A stretch of 64,000 bases of DNA, from positions 1 through 64,000 of the forward strand of contig CANFUT010000025.1 of the NCBI GenBank assembly GCA_947450325.1, given 5' to 3'. The notes beneath the pieces are model-generated. The model worked only from the letters and a program-made list of their open reading frames with translations, was not told where the DNA came from and made no database searches. Position 1 is the first letter of the stretch; each line of letters starts with the position of its first letter. Made by a program: the position numbers and the translations under genes. Source of the stretch: Flavobacteriia bacterium (GTDB taxonomy: Bacteria; Bacteroidota; Bacteroidia; Flavobacteriales_D; Crocinitomicaceae). Below are positions 1 through 8,163 of the stretch, in pieces.

Positions 1-110
1 ACGCTTCGGCGGAATCATTTAATGCAAAAATAAAAGCTTTCAGAGCTCAATTTAGAGGAGTCAGAAATGTTGGATTCTTTTTATTTAGATTAACCCAAAT
101 TTATGCTTGA
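1..110 (+). mobile_element. IS transposase, C-terminal fragment (5' end outside window)
   Basis: Frame 3 is open from the window edge to a TGA at 108-110 and encodes about 35 residues containing ASAESFNAKIKAFRAQFRG and then FFLFRLTQIYA. From memory this matches the C-terminal end of Bacteroidetes ISL3/ISAon1-type DDE transposases, where the Glu of SAESFNAKIK is the last catalytic acid. The rest of the gene lies left of the window, so I cannot tell whether the element is intact. The right terminal inverted repeat is probably within the next 40-60 bases, but it cannot be placed without the left end. Confidence 0.72.
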
Positions 111-187
111 TTTTCTGTGAAGTCCACAGAATTTTGACATGATCCGTTAATTTTTGAATTTAAGAGGTAGGAAAACTTCCAGAAACC

Positions 188-226
188 AAAAAGAGGAGTA
201 AACCTATGAAATTCTACTCCTCTTTT
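188..226. terminator. Bidirectional intrinsic terminator
   Basis: A perfect 12-bp stem (AAAAGAGGAGTA at 189-200, TACTCCTCTTTT at 215-226) encloses a 14-nt loop. Stem and flanks are T-rich on both strands. It sits between the rightward transposase fragment and the leftward gene ending at 384, so it can serve both. The rest of 111-383 holds no gene that I can support. Confidence 0.75.
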
Positions 227-383
227 CGCTAAACTATGCTAAAACTATAAAACCCAAAAACAACTCCTATGAAAAATTGCTATTGTGGCACAAAGGTAAG
301 CCTTTTGTTTTGTTCTTGAAAAGGATAATGTTTAAAAAAATGTTAAATTATTTTTGAACTTGCAAAAGGCTGAAAATCTGCAA

Positions 384-1949
384 TCAATTTTCGAAATCTA
401 GCAGGCCAAATTTTTCCTTTCGATTGATGATTAAATAAATGAGCATTTGTTTGTTTTTATAATCTGTCTCAAATAATTTCGGAACTGCCAAAGCACTTGT
501 TTCTAGTCTGTCAAAAAATGTATTTCTTTCAATTGAACCATCATTTAGTTTGACTTCAACTTTCGCAACGGTATTGGTTTTTTTTCGAAAACTAGCTGTA
601 TAAACATTGTTGTTCCAAACGCCTTTTTCATCATAGTTATTCAGATTATCATTGAAGAAAATCACTAGTTTTTCTTTGGTTATAAATCGAGCAATTGAGC
701 TGTAATAACCGTAGTCATTTATAGAAACTTGATTTTTTGGAATGTTTTTCACCCATTCAAAAGTCCCATTTGGTTGAATTTTATAGACAATCAAGTTGTT
801 GTAATAGTAATAGAAAGTTGAAGAAGTGATATTTGAACGGTAATCGTTGCTTGTGATTTGTCTCACGTAATATTGCTCCAACATGCCAATGATACTTCCG
901 TCTTCTAAAGTAATTGTTTCACGGATATCATAGTTGAAAAGTTGTGGGGATGATTTTCCATTTTCTTCTCGTTTATTGGCGCGTTCAATCTCTTTTTCGG
1001 ACCAATCTTGCATGATAAAATCTTTACTGAATTTTTCAAATCCTTCATCAATGATTTCTTTTTTGTCAAAATTCAATCTAAAATAAAAAATCCCTTTTAT
1101 TCCAGTATTTCCACGTTCTGCATCTCCATACAAACCAGTAAAAGTCATGATTCGATTGTTGTCTGATGAAAAACTCATGTCAAAAATACGTTTACTGTCT
1201 AAGTCCAATTCAAACTCATCCAATCCGTCAGGAGTTACTTGAATTACAATCGCTTTTTCTAAAGTTGATCGATCTTTTACGCGTCCTTTTTCATTGGTAT
1301 TGTAAATCTTACAAGCAAAGAAATAATCTCCAGTATTGGATAAATATCGATTTGAAATGTCGGAAATATTTGGATCATAGGGCGATTCATATTCCCCTTC
1401 AGAAATAACTTCCAAGCTGTCTGTCAAAACTTTATAACCAAACTTCTGTTTTTCAGTTTTGGAACCTGGAATGTCGTATTCTAAACACAAAAATTCTTTA
1501 TTTTGAGAATTAATGATATTGAAATATCCTCTTTTATTCCAGCTATTTGGGATTTCGTACGAGGTCAGTTCAATCGCTGTACCATCTGGTTTACAATCTG
1601 AACCATACTTTTGCATGTACAGAATGTTTTTGCCGTCGAATTTATCTGATAGAAAAACTACAATTTTGCCATTGATGGTTGAAACGCCTTCATAAGTTGC
1701 CAAACTTTTTCCAACAACATATTGGACTTTTCCAGATGAGGCAACAACAAAACGGCTATGATTTGCTAAATACATGGAACCTAACATTCCTCCTTGCCAA
1801 CGAAGTGTAAAGAAATTGGCTCCAGAAACAGGAAGTATTTTGGATGTATTGCCCTTGGTTTTAATTAATTCACTCCACTCAATATTATATTGAGCTTTTG
1901 CCAACAAAGCCAAAAGTAAAGCGCAACTTGTTAACCAAAGTTTCATCAT
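384..1949 (-). CDS. Secreted protein of unknown function
   Basis: This 521-residue protein has a clear Sec signal peptide (MMKLWLTSCALLLALLAKAQ) with cleavage likely after AKAQ. The mature part is rich in beta-type, aromatic and Asn/Tyr residues and looks like a large beta-rich domain, with no catalytic motif that I recognise. It ends in FGLLDFEN without a type IX sorting domain. The start is 33 nt downstream of the purB stop on the same strand, so the two may be co-transcribed. The product is probably periplasmic or on the outer membrane. No function is claimed. Confidence 0.8.
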   Translation of the reverse strand: MMKLWLTSCALLLALLAKAQYNIEWSELIKTKGNTSKILPVSGANFFTLRWQGGMLGSMYLANHSRFVVASSGKVQYVVGKSLATYEGVSTINGKIVVFLSDKFDGKNILYMQKYGSDCKPDGTAIELTSYEIPNSWNKRGYFNIINSQNKEFLCLEYDIPGSKTEKQKFGYKVLTDSLEVISEGEYESPYDPNISDISNRYLSNTGDYFFACKIYNTNEKGRVKDRSTLEKAIVIQVTPDGLDEFELDLDSKRIFDMSFSSDNNRIMTFTGLYGDAERGNTGIKGIFYFRLNFDKKEIIDEGFEKFSKDFIMQDWSEKEIERANKREENGKSSPQLFNYDIRETITLEDGSIIGMLEQYYVRQITSNDYRSNITSSTFYYYYNNLIVYKIQPNGTFEWVKNIPKNQVSINDYGYYSSIARFITKEKLVIFFNDNLNNYDEKGVWNNNVYTASFRKKTNTVAKVEVKLNDGSIERNTFFDRLETSALAVPKLFETDYKNKQMLIYLIINRKEKFGLLDFEN

Positions 1950-1982
1950 TTTTCTCTTTTTCTTAAAAGTAATGAAAACATT

Positions 1983-3338
1983 CTATTTTACCAACTGAAC
2001 TCCTGTATAGTTTTGAGGCGTAATTTGTTTTAATTCTGCTCTAACTACTTCTGAAATCTCCAAAGTATCAATGAAATCATGCACAGTTGCTTGCGTCACT
2101 GCTTCATTTTTACGAGTCAATCCTTTCAAAGCTTCATAAGGTTTTGGATAACCTTCACGGCGCAAAATGGTTTGAATTGCTTCAGCAACTACAGCCCAAT
2201 TTGCTTCTAAATCTTTAGCAAAAGCAGCTTCGTTCAACAACAATTTCTCTAAACCGTTGAGTGTAGATTTAAATGCGATTAAAGCGTGTGCCAATGGAAC
2301 ACCAATCATTCTCAATACTGTGGAATCTGTTAAATCTCTTTGCAACCTAGAAACAGGTAATTTCGCTGATAAATGTTCAAGTAACGCATTTGCTATTCCT
2401 ATATTTCCTTCAGAATTTTCAAAATCAATTGGATTAACCTTGTGTGGCATTGCTGACGATCCAACTTCTCCTTCTTTCAATTTTTGTTTGAAATAATCCA
2501 TGGAAACATACAACCACATATCACGGTTTAAATCCAAGATGATTGTATTGATTCTCTTCAAAGCATCAAACAAAGCAGCTAAATTATCGTAATGTTCAAT
2601 TTGTGTGGTAGTTTGAGATCGATCTAATCCCAAAACATCATTCACAAAATGATTGGCAAAATCAACCCAATTATGCGTTGGAAATGACACGAAATGTGCA
2701 TTCATATTTCCTGTTGCGCCACCAAATTTTGCAGAAAAAGGAACAGCCAACGCTTGCGTAAACTGTTTTTCTAAACGTTCTGAAAAAACTTGAATTTCTT
2801 TTCCTAAGCGCGTTGGCGAAGCTGGTTGTCCATGCGTTTTCGCCAACATTGGAATGTCTTTCCAAGTGGATTTCAAATCATTCAATTTATCAATCACTTG
2901 TTGCAACATTGGATAATATTCTTTTTCCAACGCTTCTTTCAATGAAAGAGGAATACTGGTATTATTGATATCTTGAGAAGTCAAACCGAAATGCACAAAT
3001 TCCAAATATTTCTCCAATCCAAGTGCAATCATTTGCTCTTTTAGGAAATATTCAACCGCTTTCACATCATGATTGGTTACTTTTTCTGAATTTTTAATCC
3101 AAAGTGCATCGTTTTCTGAAAAGTTCAGGTAGCAATTTCTTAAATTATCGAACTTTTCTCTCGGAAAATCTTTGAGAGGTTCTATTTCGGATTCAACAAG
3201 CGTAATCAAATATTCTATTTCCACTCTCACGCGGTATTTGATCAATCCAAATTCAGAAAAATAAGGTGCCAATTCATTGGTTTTTCCTCTGTATCGTCCA
3301 TCAACAGGGGAAATTGCGGTCAACGCATTTAATTCCAT
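1983..3338 (-). CDS. purB: Adenylosuccinate lyase
   Basis: PurB cleaves SAICAR to AICAR and adenylosuccinate to AMP, both releasing fumarate, in purine synthesis. The 451-residue protein begins MELNALTAISPVDGRYRGK, the usual PurB N-terminus, and carries the fumarase/aspartase-superfamily signature GSSAMPHKVNPIDFEN. Length matches E. coli-type PurB (about 456). An in-frame ATG at 3371 would add 11 residues, but that extension covers a promoter-like TACCTTTG (3355-3362) and lacks family similarity, so the internal ATG is preferred. It is followed on the same strand by the secreted-protein gene. Confidence 0.96.
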   Translation of the reverse strand: MELNALTAISPVDGRYRGKTNELAPYFSEFGLIKYRVRVEIEYLITLVESEIEPLKDFPREKFDNLRNCYLNFSENDALWIKNSEKVTNHDVKAVEYFLKEQMIALGLEKYLEFVHFGLTSQDINNTSIPLSLKEALEKEYYPMLQQVIDKLNDLKSTWKDIPMLAKTHGQPASPTRLGKEIQVFSERLEKQFTQALAVPFSAKFGGATGNMNAHFVSFPTHNWVDFANHFVNDVLGLDRSQTTTQIEHYDNLAALFDALKRINTIILDLNRDMWLYVSMDYFKQKLKEGEVGSSAMPHKVNPIDFENSEGNIGIANALLEHLSAKLPVSRLQRDLTDSTVLRMIGVPLAHALIAFKSTLNGLEKLLLNEAAFAKDLEANWAVVAEAIQTILRREGYPKPYEALKGLTRKNEAVTQATVHDFIDTLEISEVVRAELKQITPQNYTGVQLVK

Positions 3339-3354
3339 AACGTTTATTAAAGTG

Positions 3355-3362
3355 CAAAGGTA
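3355..3362 (-). promoter_or_regulatory. Candidate -7 element for purB
   Basis: On the minus strand this reads TACCTTTG, a perfect match to the Bacteroidota -7 consensus TAnnTTTG, 16 nt upstream of the chosen purB ATG. No convincing TTTG -33 element is found at the expected spacing. Confidence 0.45.
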
Positions 3363-3534
3363 GTGATTCAATTAGAAATTTCGAATCATTTCAATGAATC
3401 AATTCTTTCAAATTTTGAATATTAAAAGATGAAAAGGCTACTCTAGTTTTTTTCTGATAAATATTCCTAATAATTGGTTAACAAAATAGACTCTATGCTT
3501 TTAATCATTAAATTTCGGAAAATTTACACACAGC

Positions 3535-4224
3535 ATGAAAGCGAAAATTTTATTAGCAGAAGACGACACTAGTTTAGGATTTGTTATCGCAGATCAATTG
3601 CGTTCTGAAGGTTATCACGTAACACTTTGTACCAATGGAATGGATGCTTATCAGCGTTTCAATGATGAAAAATACCACTTGTGTATTTTGGATGTAATGA
3701 TGCCTAAAAAAGATGGTTTCACTTTGGCTGCCGATATTCGCAAAATTGACAAGGAGACACCGATTATTTTCTTGACCGCAAAGTCTATGACTGAAGATAA
3801 AATTGCTGGTTTCGATGCTGGTGGAGATGATTATTTGACTAAACCATTTAGTTTTGAAGAACTTCAGGTTAGAATCAAAGCTTTGCTAAAACGAATCAAT
3901 ATCTTGGTTACTGAGCCAGAAGAAGTAATTATTCCATTGGGAAGTTACCAATTTGATACAGAAAACTACAAATTGATCCATGCTGATTTTGAAAAAACTT
4001 TGACCAAGAAAGAAGCGCAAATTTTGAAAATCTTGTGCAAATTCAAAAACCAAGTAGTTGCAAGAGAAATTGTTCTCAATGCAGTTTGGGGACAAGATGA
4101 TTATTTTGTTGGTAGAAGTTTAGATGTATTCATCACGAAATTGAGAAAATACTTGAAAGAAGATCCAAAAGTAAGCATCGCCAATATTCATGGAATTGGA
4201 TTTAAATTGGAGTTAGCTGATTAA
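3535..4224 (+). CDS. OmpR-family DNA-binding response regulator
   Basis: A 229-residue two-domain regulator. The receiver domain (about 1-120) has the acidic pair D10/D11, phospho-acceptor D53 (CILDVMMPKKDG), T81 and K103 (LTKPFS). The C-terminal winged helix (about 130-229) is of the OmpR/PhoB type. No histidine kinase gene is adjacent, so it is an orphan in this window. Its TAA overlaps the ATG of tsaB by one base, so it appears to lead a transcript with tsaB and the aromatic-amino-acid genes. In Bacteroidota such orphans are often partnered by a kinase encoded elsewhere. Confidence 0.9.
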   Translation: MKAKILLAEDDTSLGFVIADQLRSEGYHVTLCTNGMDAYQRFNDEKYHLCILDVMMPKKDGFTLAADIRKIDKETPIIFLTAKSMTEDKIAGFDAGGDDYLTKPFSFEELQVRIKALLKRINILVTEPEEVIIPLGSYQFDTENYKLIHADFEKTLTKKEAQILKILCKFKNQVVAREIVLNAVWGQDDYFVGRSLDVFITKLRKYLKEDPKVSIANIHGIGFKLELAD

Positions 4225-4901
4225 TGAGTACATACATTTTACATTTAGAAACTGCAACGAAAGTTTGTTCAGTTGCGCTGTCTTTGAATGGACAAATCAA
4301 GCAATTAAAAGAAATCCAAGAAGCAGGTTTTTCTCACGGTGAAAATCTCACTTTATTGATTGAAGATGCTCTGAAATCCGAGGGAATTACAGCCAAACAA
4401 CTTTCTGCGGTTTCGATTGCTTCTGGACCGGGTTCTTATACAGGTTTACGGATCGGTGTTTCAACCGCCAAAGGATTGTGTTATGCACTTTCAATTCCAT
4501 TAATTGCAGTAGATGCCTTGGTTTCAATTCAACAAAATGCACTTGAAAAATATCCAAATCAAAACATCATTCCGATGATTGATGCAAGAAGAATGGAAGT
4601 TTTCGCAGCTGCTTTTAATCAAAATAGTGAAGTGATTAAATCCATTTCTGCAGATATATTGGATGAAAATTCTTACACTGAATTTGAACCATTCGTTGCT
4701 TGTGGCGATGGCGCTGAAAAATTGAAAGATTTATGGAAAGATAGAAATGTGATTTTCGCTACAGAAATACTTTCAAGTGCCAAAGGTCAAGTTAAATTGG
4801 CGTATCAAAAATTTGAACAAAAAGCTTTTGAAGATGTTGCTTACTTTGAGCCTTTCTACTTGAAAGATTTTGTGATGAATGTTAAATCCAAAGCGCAATA
4901 A
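4224..4901 (+). CDS. tsaB: tRNA threonylcarbamoyladenosine biosynthesis protein TsaB
   Basis: TsaB is the scaffold partner of TsaD in the complex that moves the threonylcarbamoyl group onto A37 of ANN-decoding tRNAs (t6A). The 225-residue ASKHA-fold protein has the N-terminal ILHLETATKVCSVAL strand-loop and the family motif SGPGSYTGLRIG. It overlaps the upstream regulator by one base and ends one base before the next ATG, giving a tight operon. A Sua5/TsaC homologue, which makes the TC-AMP donor, is encoded at 28.5-29.5 kb in this window. Confidence 0.93.
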   Translation: MSTYILHLETATKVCSVALSLNGQIKQLKEIQEAGFSHGENLTLLIEDALKSEGITAKQLSAVSIASGPGSYTGLRIGVSTAKGLCYALSIPLIAVDALVSIQQNALEKYPNQNIIPMIDARRMEVFAAAFNQNSEVIKSISADILDENSYTEFEPFVACGDGAEKLKDLWKDRNVIFATEILSSAKGQVKLAYQKFEQKAFEDVAYFEPFYLKDFVMNVKSKAQ

Positions 4902-4902
4902 A

Positions 4903-5979
4903 ATGAATCTTCAAAAACTCATTCAAGATACAAACAGACCATTTTTAGTTACTGGTCCATGCAGTGCTGAAACGGAAGAACAAGTCATTTCCGTCTGCAA
5001 AGAAATTGCAGAAAATGGCAATGCACAACTTTTACGCGCTGGAATTTGGAAACCCAGAACTCGTCCTGATTCATTTGAAGGAGTTGGTGAAATTGGACTT
5101 CCTTGGTTGGTTGAGGCTGGAAAACAAACAAATCTTCCAACAACAACAGAAGTTGCCAATCCAAAACACGTGGAAAGTGCGCTGAAAGCTGGAGTTGATG
5201 TACTTTGGATTGGCGCTAGAACTACTGTAAATCCATTTGCAATTCAAGATTTGGCGGATGCATTGAAAGGAACGAACACGCCTGTGATGATCAAAAATCC
5301 AGTCAATCCTGACTTGAGTTTGTGGATGGGTGCTTTTGAGAGATTTCAAAAAGTTGGATTAACAGATTTGACAGCCATTCATCGTGGTTTTTCAGTTTAC
5401 AAACATCCAAAGTACCGCAATGTTCCCAATTGGGAATTGCCGATTGGATTGAAAGAAAATATGCCACACATTCCATTGATTTGCGACCCGAGTCACATTT
5501 CAGGACGTAGAGATTTGTTGCATGAAATTTCTCAAAAAGCGATGGATTTAAATTTCGATGGATTGATGATAGAAACGCATCCTAATCCTGATGAAGCTTG
5601 GTCTGACGCGGCGCAACAAATTACTCCGGCAGTTTTAAAGAATTTAATTGATAAATTGATTCTTCGCTCTAACCAAATTGGTGATTCTTTGTGGTCTGAA
5701 ATGGAAGATTTTAGAACAAAAATCAATATTTTAGACGATCGTTTATTCGAAATTCTATCTGCAAGAATGAAAGTGAGCGAAGAATTAGGGATTTTCAAAA
5801 GACAAAATAACATCACAATTTTGCAGGAAAATCATTGGAAGAAAATCATTGCTTCAAGACTTGAAAAAGTTGAGGAAATGTATTTGACGCCAAAGTTTGT
5901 GCGCAGCATCATGGATGATATTCACCAAGAATCGATTCGCCACCAAACCCGTGTGATGAATCCAGATTTACTGAAATGA
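4903..5979 (+). CDS. Bifunctional DAHP synthase / chorismate mutase (type II)
   Basis: This 358-residue fusion catalyses the first shikimate step (PEP plus erythrose-4-phosphate to DAHP) and the chorismate-to-prephenate rearrangement. Residues about 1-250 are a DAHP synthase of the KDO8P-synthase-like subclass (LVTGPCSAET, GIWKPRTRPDSFEG, ICDPSHISGRRD). Residues about 265-358 are an AroQ-type chorismate mutase (LDDRLFEILSARMKVSEELG). An ATG at 4879 lies inside tsaB; the ATG at 4903, one base after the tsaB stop, gives the natural N-terminus MNLQKLIQDTNRPF. The 3' end overlaps aroA by 4 nt. The fused mutase may confer feedback control, as in related fusions. Confidence 0.93.
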   Translation: MNLQKLIQDTNRPFLVTGPCSAETEEQVISVCKEIAENGNAQLLRAGIWKPRTRPDSFEGVGEIGLPWLVEAGKQTNLPTTTEVANPKHVESALKAGVDVLWIGARTTVNPFAIQDLADALKGTNTPVMIKNPVNPDLSLWMGAFERFQKVGLTDLTAIHRGFSVYKHPKYRNVPNWELPIGLKENMPHIPLICDPSHISGRRDLLHEISQKAMDLNFDGLMIETHPNPDEAWSDAAQQITPAVLKNLIDKLILRSNQIGDSLWSEMEDFRTKINILDDRLFEILSARMKVSEELGIFKRQNNITILQENHWKKIIASRLEKVEEMYLTPKFVRSIMDDIHQESIRHQTRVMNPDLLK

Positions 5980-7232
5980 AAAAAACTGTTTCTCCTGGAG
6001 AATACGCTGGAATAATTCAAATTCCAAGTTCTAAAAGCGATACACAACGTGCCATTTTGAGCGCGGCGCTTTGCAAAGGAACAAGTATTTTATGCAACAT
6101 CGGAAACAGCAATGATGAATTAGCGATGCTTCAAGCTGTTCAAAAATTGGGTGCGCAAGTAATTAATCTTGAATCAAATAAAACTGAAATTACGGGAATT
6201 CAAAAATTTCCTGCCGATGCAAAGTTAGACATGCACGAAAGTGGTTTGGGATTTCGATTAATCACCAATGTCTGCGCTGCACATTCTGGTAAATTTGAAA
6301 TCAGCGGATCTGGTTCATTAGCCAACAGACCAATGCATTTTTTTGAGGAAATTTTACCTCAATTTGGCTCTAAAGTTAATTCGCAAAATGGCTATATTCC
6401 GATCGAAGTCGAAGGTTCAATGCACGGAAGTGAAATTTCGTTAGACGGCAGTTTGAGTTCGCAGTATTTATCTGGATTGTTGATGGCGCTTCCGCTATTG
6501 GAAAATGAAAGTAGATTGAACGTTCAAAATCTTAAAAGCATTCCATACGTTCAGATGACTATCAATACTTTGTCTCAATTTGGCATTGAAATTCAACACC
6601 AAAACTTTGAACAATTCGTTATCGCTGGAAAACAAAAGTATTTGCCAACGCAATATGAAATTGAAGGAGATTGGAGTGCCGCAAGTTATTGGTTGGTTGC
6701 CTCAGCACTAGGACAAGAAATACAAGTCTCTGGACTTTCTTTGACAAGTTTGCAAGCCGACAAAGCCATTTTAAAAGCTTTTGAAGCAGCAAATTGTAAA
6801 GTTCTTTTTACGGATAAAAACATTTCAATTGACGGAATAGAATGCAAGTCGTTTCAGTTTGACGCTACACATTGTCCAGACTTATTTCCAGCCTTGGCAA
6901 CTTTCGCAGCTCTTTGCGATGGACGTTCTGATATCAAAGGGATTTCCCGATTGAAACACAAAGAAAGTGATCGAGGGGAAGTTTTGAAATCAGAATTTGA
7001 AAAATTAGGCGTCAATATTGTGTTGAACGAATTGGAAGATACCATGCATATTTATGGTAAAGATTCAATTGAAGGTGGGAATGTTAATTCTCACAACGAT
7101 CATAGAATCGCCATGTGTTTGGCAATCGCTGGTATGTTTTCAGAGTCCGACATGGTAGTTGACGATGCTCAGTCAGTTGCGAAAAGTTATTCCAATTTCT
7201 GGGAATCTTTAGAACAATCACAAATCATTTAA
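5976..7232 (+). CDS. aroA: 3-phosphoshikimate 1-carboxyvinyltransferase (EPSP synthase)
   Basis: EPSP synthase joins PEP to shikimate-3-phosphate. The 418-residue protein has the N-terminal SSKSDTQRAILSA substrate loop, KHKESDR near residue 330, and HNDHRIAMCLAIAG near the C-terminus. The usual GNSGT-type loop is replaced by HESGLGFRLI, keeping the Arg; I recall the same substitution in other Bacteroidota EPSP synthases. It shares ATGA with the stop of the preceding fusion gene, so the two shikimate enzymes are translationally coupled. Confidence 0.93.
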   Translation: MKKTVSPGEYAGIIQIPSSKSDTQRAILSAALCKGTSILCNIGNSNDELAMLQAVQKLGAQVINLESNKTEITGIQKFPADAKLDMHESGLGFRLITNVCAAHSGKFEISGSGSLANRPMHFFEEILPQFGSKVNSQNGYIPIEVEGSMHGSEISLDGSLSSQYLSGLLMALPLLENESRLNVQNLKSIPYVQMTINTLSQFGIEIQHQNFEQFVIAGKQKYLPTQYEIEGDWSAASYWLVASALGQEIQVSGLSLTSLQADKAILKAFEAANCKVLFTDKNISIDGIECKSFQFDATHCPDLFPALATFAALCDGRSDIKGISRLKHKESDRGEVLKSEFEKLGVNIVLNELEDTMHIYGKDSIEGGNVNSHNDHRIAMCLAIAGMFSESDMVVDDAQSVAKSYSNFWESLEQSQII

Positions 7233-7296
7233 TCTTTTTTAGATCATACAAAATCATAAAAATTCAAAATAATTTCTGCTTCCAAAATCTTTATCG

Positions 7297-7312
7297 TAAT
7301 ATTGCAATATTA
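7297..7312. promoter_or_regulatory. Perfect 16-bp palindrome, candidate ArsR operator
   Basis: TAATATTGCAATATTA is a perfect inverted repeat ending 16 nt upstream of the arsR ATG. Its left half, TAATATTG, also resembles the Bacteroidota -7 element TAnnTTTG. An autoregulated ArsR repressor would be expected to bind a site of this kind. Confidence 0.65.
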
Positions 7313-7328
7313 AAATAAACATATAAAG

Positions 7329-7661
7329 ATGGGCGCTACAAAGTCGGAACATTTTACTGAAAAGCAAAATCAAATTGCAACTTTGGCAAAGGCACTTGGT
7401 CATCCTGCGCGAGTAGCTATTATTCAATATTTATTGAAAGTAGATACTTGTATTTGTGGAGATATTGTGAATGAATTGCCTTTGGCGCAGCCTACGGTTT
7501 CTCAGCATTTGCGAGAATTAAAATCCGCTGGTTTAATCAAAGGAAATATAGAAGGAAATTCAATTTGTTATTGTATCGACGAAACTGCGTTAGAAATTTT
7601 TAAACAGTTTTTTGCCCATGTAGAAGTTGGTTTAGATGAGAAGAAAAAAAGATGTTGTTAA
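7329..7661 (+). CDS. arsR: ArsR/SmtB-family metalloregulator (arsenic-type)
   Basis: A 110-residue winged-helix repressor. The recognition segment LAQPTVSQHLRELKSAGLI is typical of ArsR. The CxC pair (C41, C43 in DTCICGDIV) just before the recognition helix matches the As(III)-binding site of arsenic sensors, and two more pairs (C80/C82, C109/C110) could add a ligand. It heads an operon with an arsenate-reductase-like phosphatase and an ACR3 pump and has a palindromic operator upstream. It should release DNA on binding As(III) or Sb(III). Confidence 0.92.
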   Translation: MGATKSEHFTEKQNQIATLAKALGHPARVAIIQYLLKVDTCICGDIVNELPLAQPTVSQHLRELKSAGLIKGNIEGNSICYCIDETALEIFKQFFAHVEVGLDEKKKRCC

Positions 7662-7680
7662 ACATAAAAATTTAGAAATC

Positions 7681-8154
7681 ATGAAATTATCAGAAGTTAA
7701 AGAATCCTTGAGCAAATTAGACTCAGTGGTTTTTCAATTGCCAAATCACAGTTTTGTTCCAGCGCATTTTCACATCACTGAAGTGGGTCTGCTTACTAAA
7801 AACTTTATCGATTGTGGAGGTACTGTTAGACAGGAAAAAGTAATTAATTTCCAATTGTGGGAAGCAAATGATTTTGATCATCGTTTGGCTCCAAGCAAAT
7901 TATTAGGAATTATCGAAAAATCAGAAGCGATTTTCAATTTTGACGATTTGGATATTGAAGTAGAATACCAAACAGATACAATTGGTAAATTTGGATTGGA
8001 TTTCGATGGAATTTCGTTTCAGTTGACCAACAAACAAACCGCTTGTTTGGCAGAAGATGCTTGTGGAATCCCTGCTTCCAAACAAAAATTAAAATTAGTT
8101 GATTTGGGTTCAAATGTAGCAGGTTGTTGCACTCCAGGCAGTGGATGCTGTTAA
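7681..8154 (+). CDS. DUF6428-family protein in arsenic operon
   Basis: A 157-residue protein starting MKLSEVKESLSKLDSVVFQLPNHSFVP. I recognise the family (DUF6428) only as a frequent neighbour of ars genes in Bacteroidota, and its function is unknown. It has an HFHITEVG strand and several Cys: one in FIDCGG, two in the TACLAEDACG segment, and a C-terminal AGCCTPGSGCC with four Cys, which suggests soft-metal binding. An ATG at 7636 inside arsR is in frame but would add 15 Lys/Arg-rich residues, so the ATG 19 nt after arsR is preferred. A role as arsenite chaperone or sensor is inference. Confidence 0.82.
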   Translation: MKLSEVKESLSKLDSVVFQLPNHSFVPAHFHITEVGLLTKNFIDCGGTVRQEKVINFQLWEANDFDHRLAPSKLLGIIEKSEAIFNFDDLDIEVEYQTDTIGKFGLDFDGISFQLTNKQTACLAEDACGIPASKQKLKLVDLGSNVAGCCTPGSGCC

Positions 8155-8163
8155 TCTTTTCAC

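Noticed and set aside
3339-3371. Eleven-residue N-terminal extension of PurB from the ATG at 3371
   Set aside because: The extension overlaps a good -7 promoter element and has no similarity to the PurB N-terminus, which starts MELNALTAISPVDGRYRGK.
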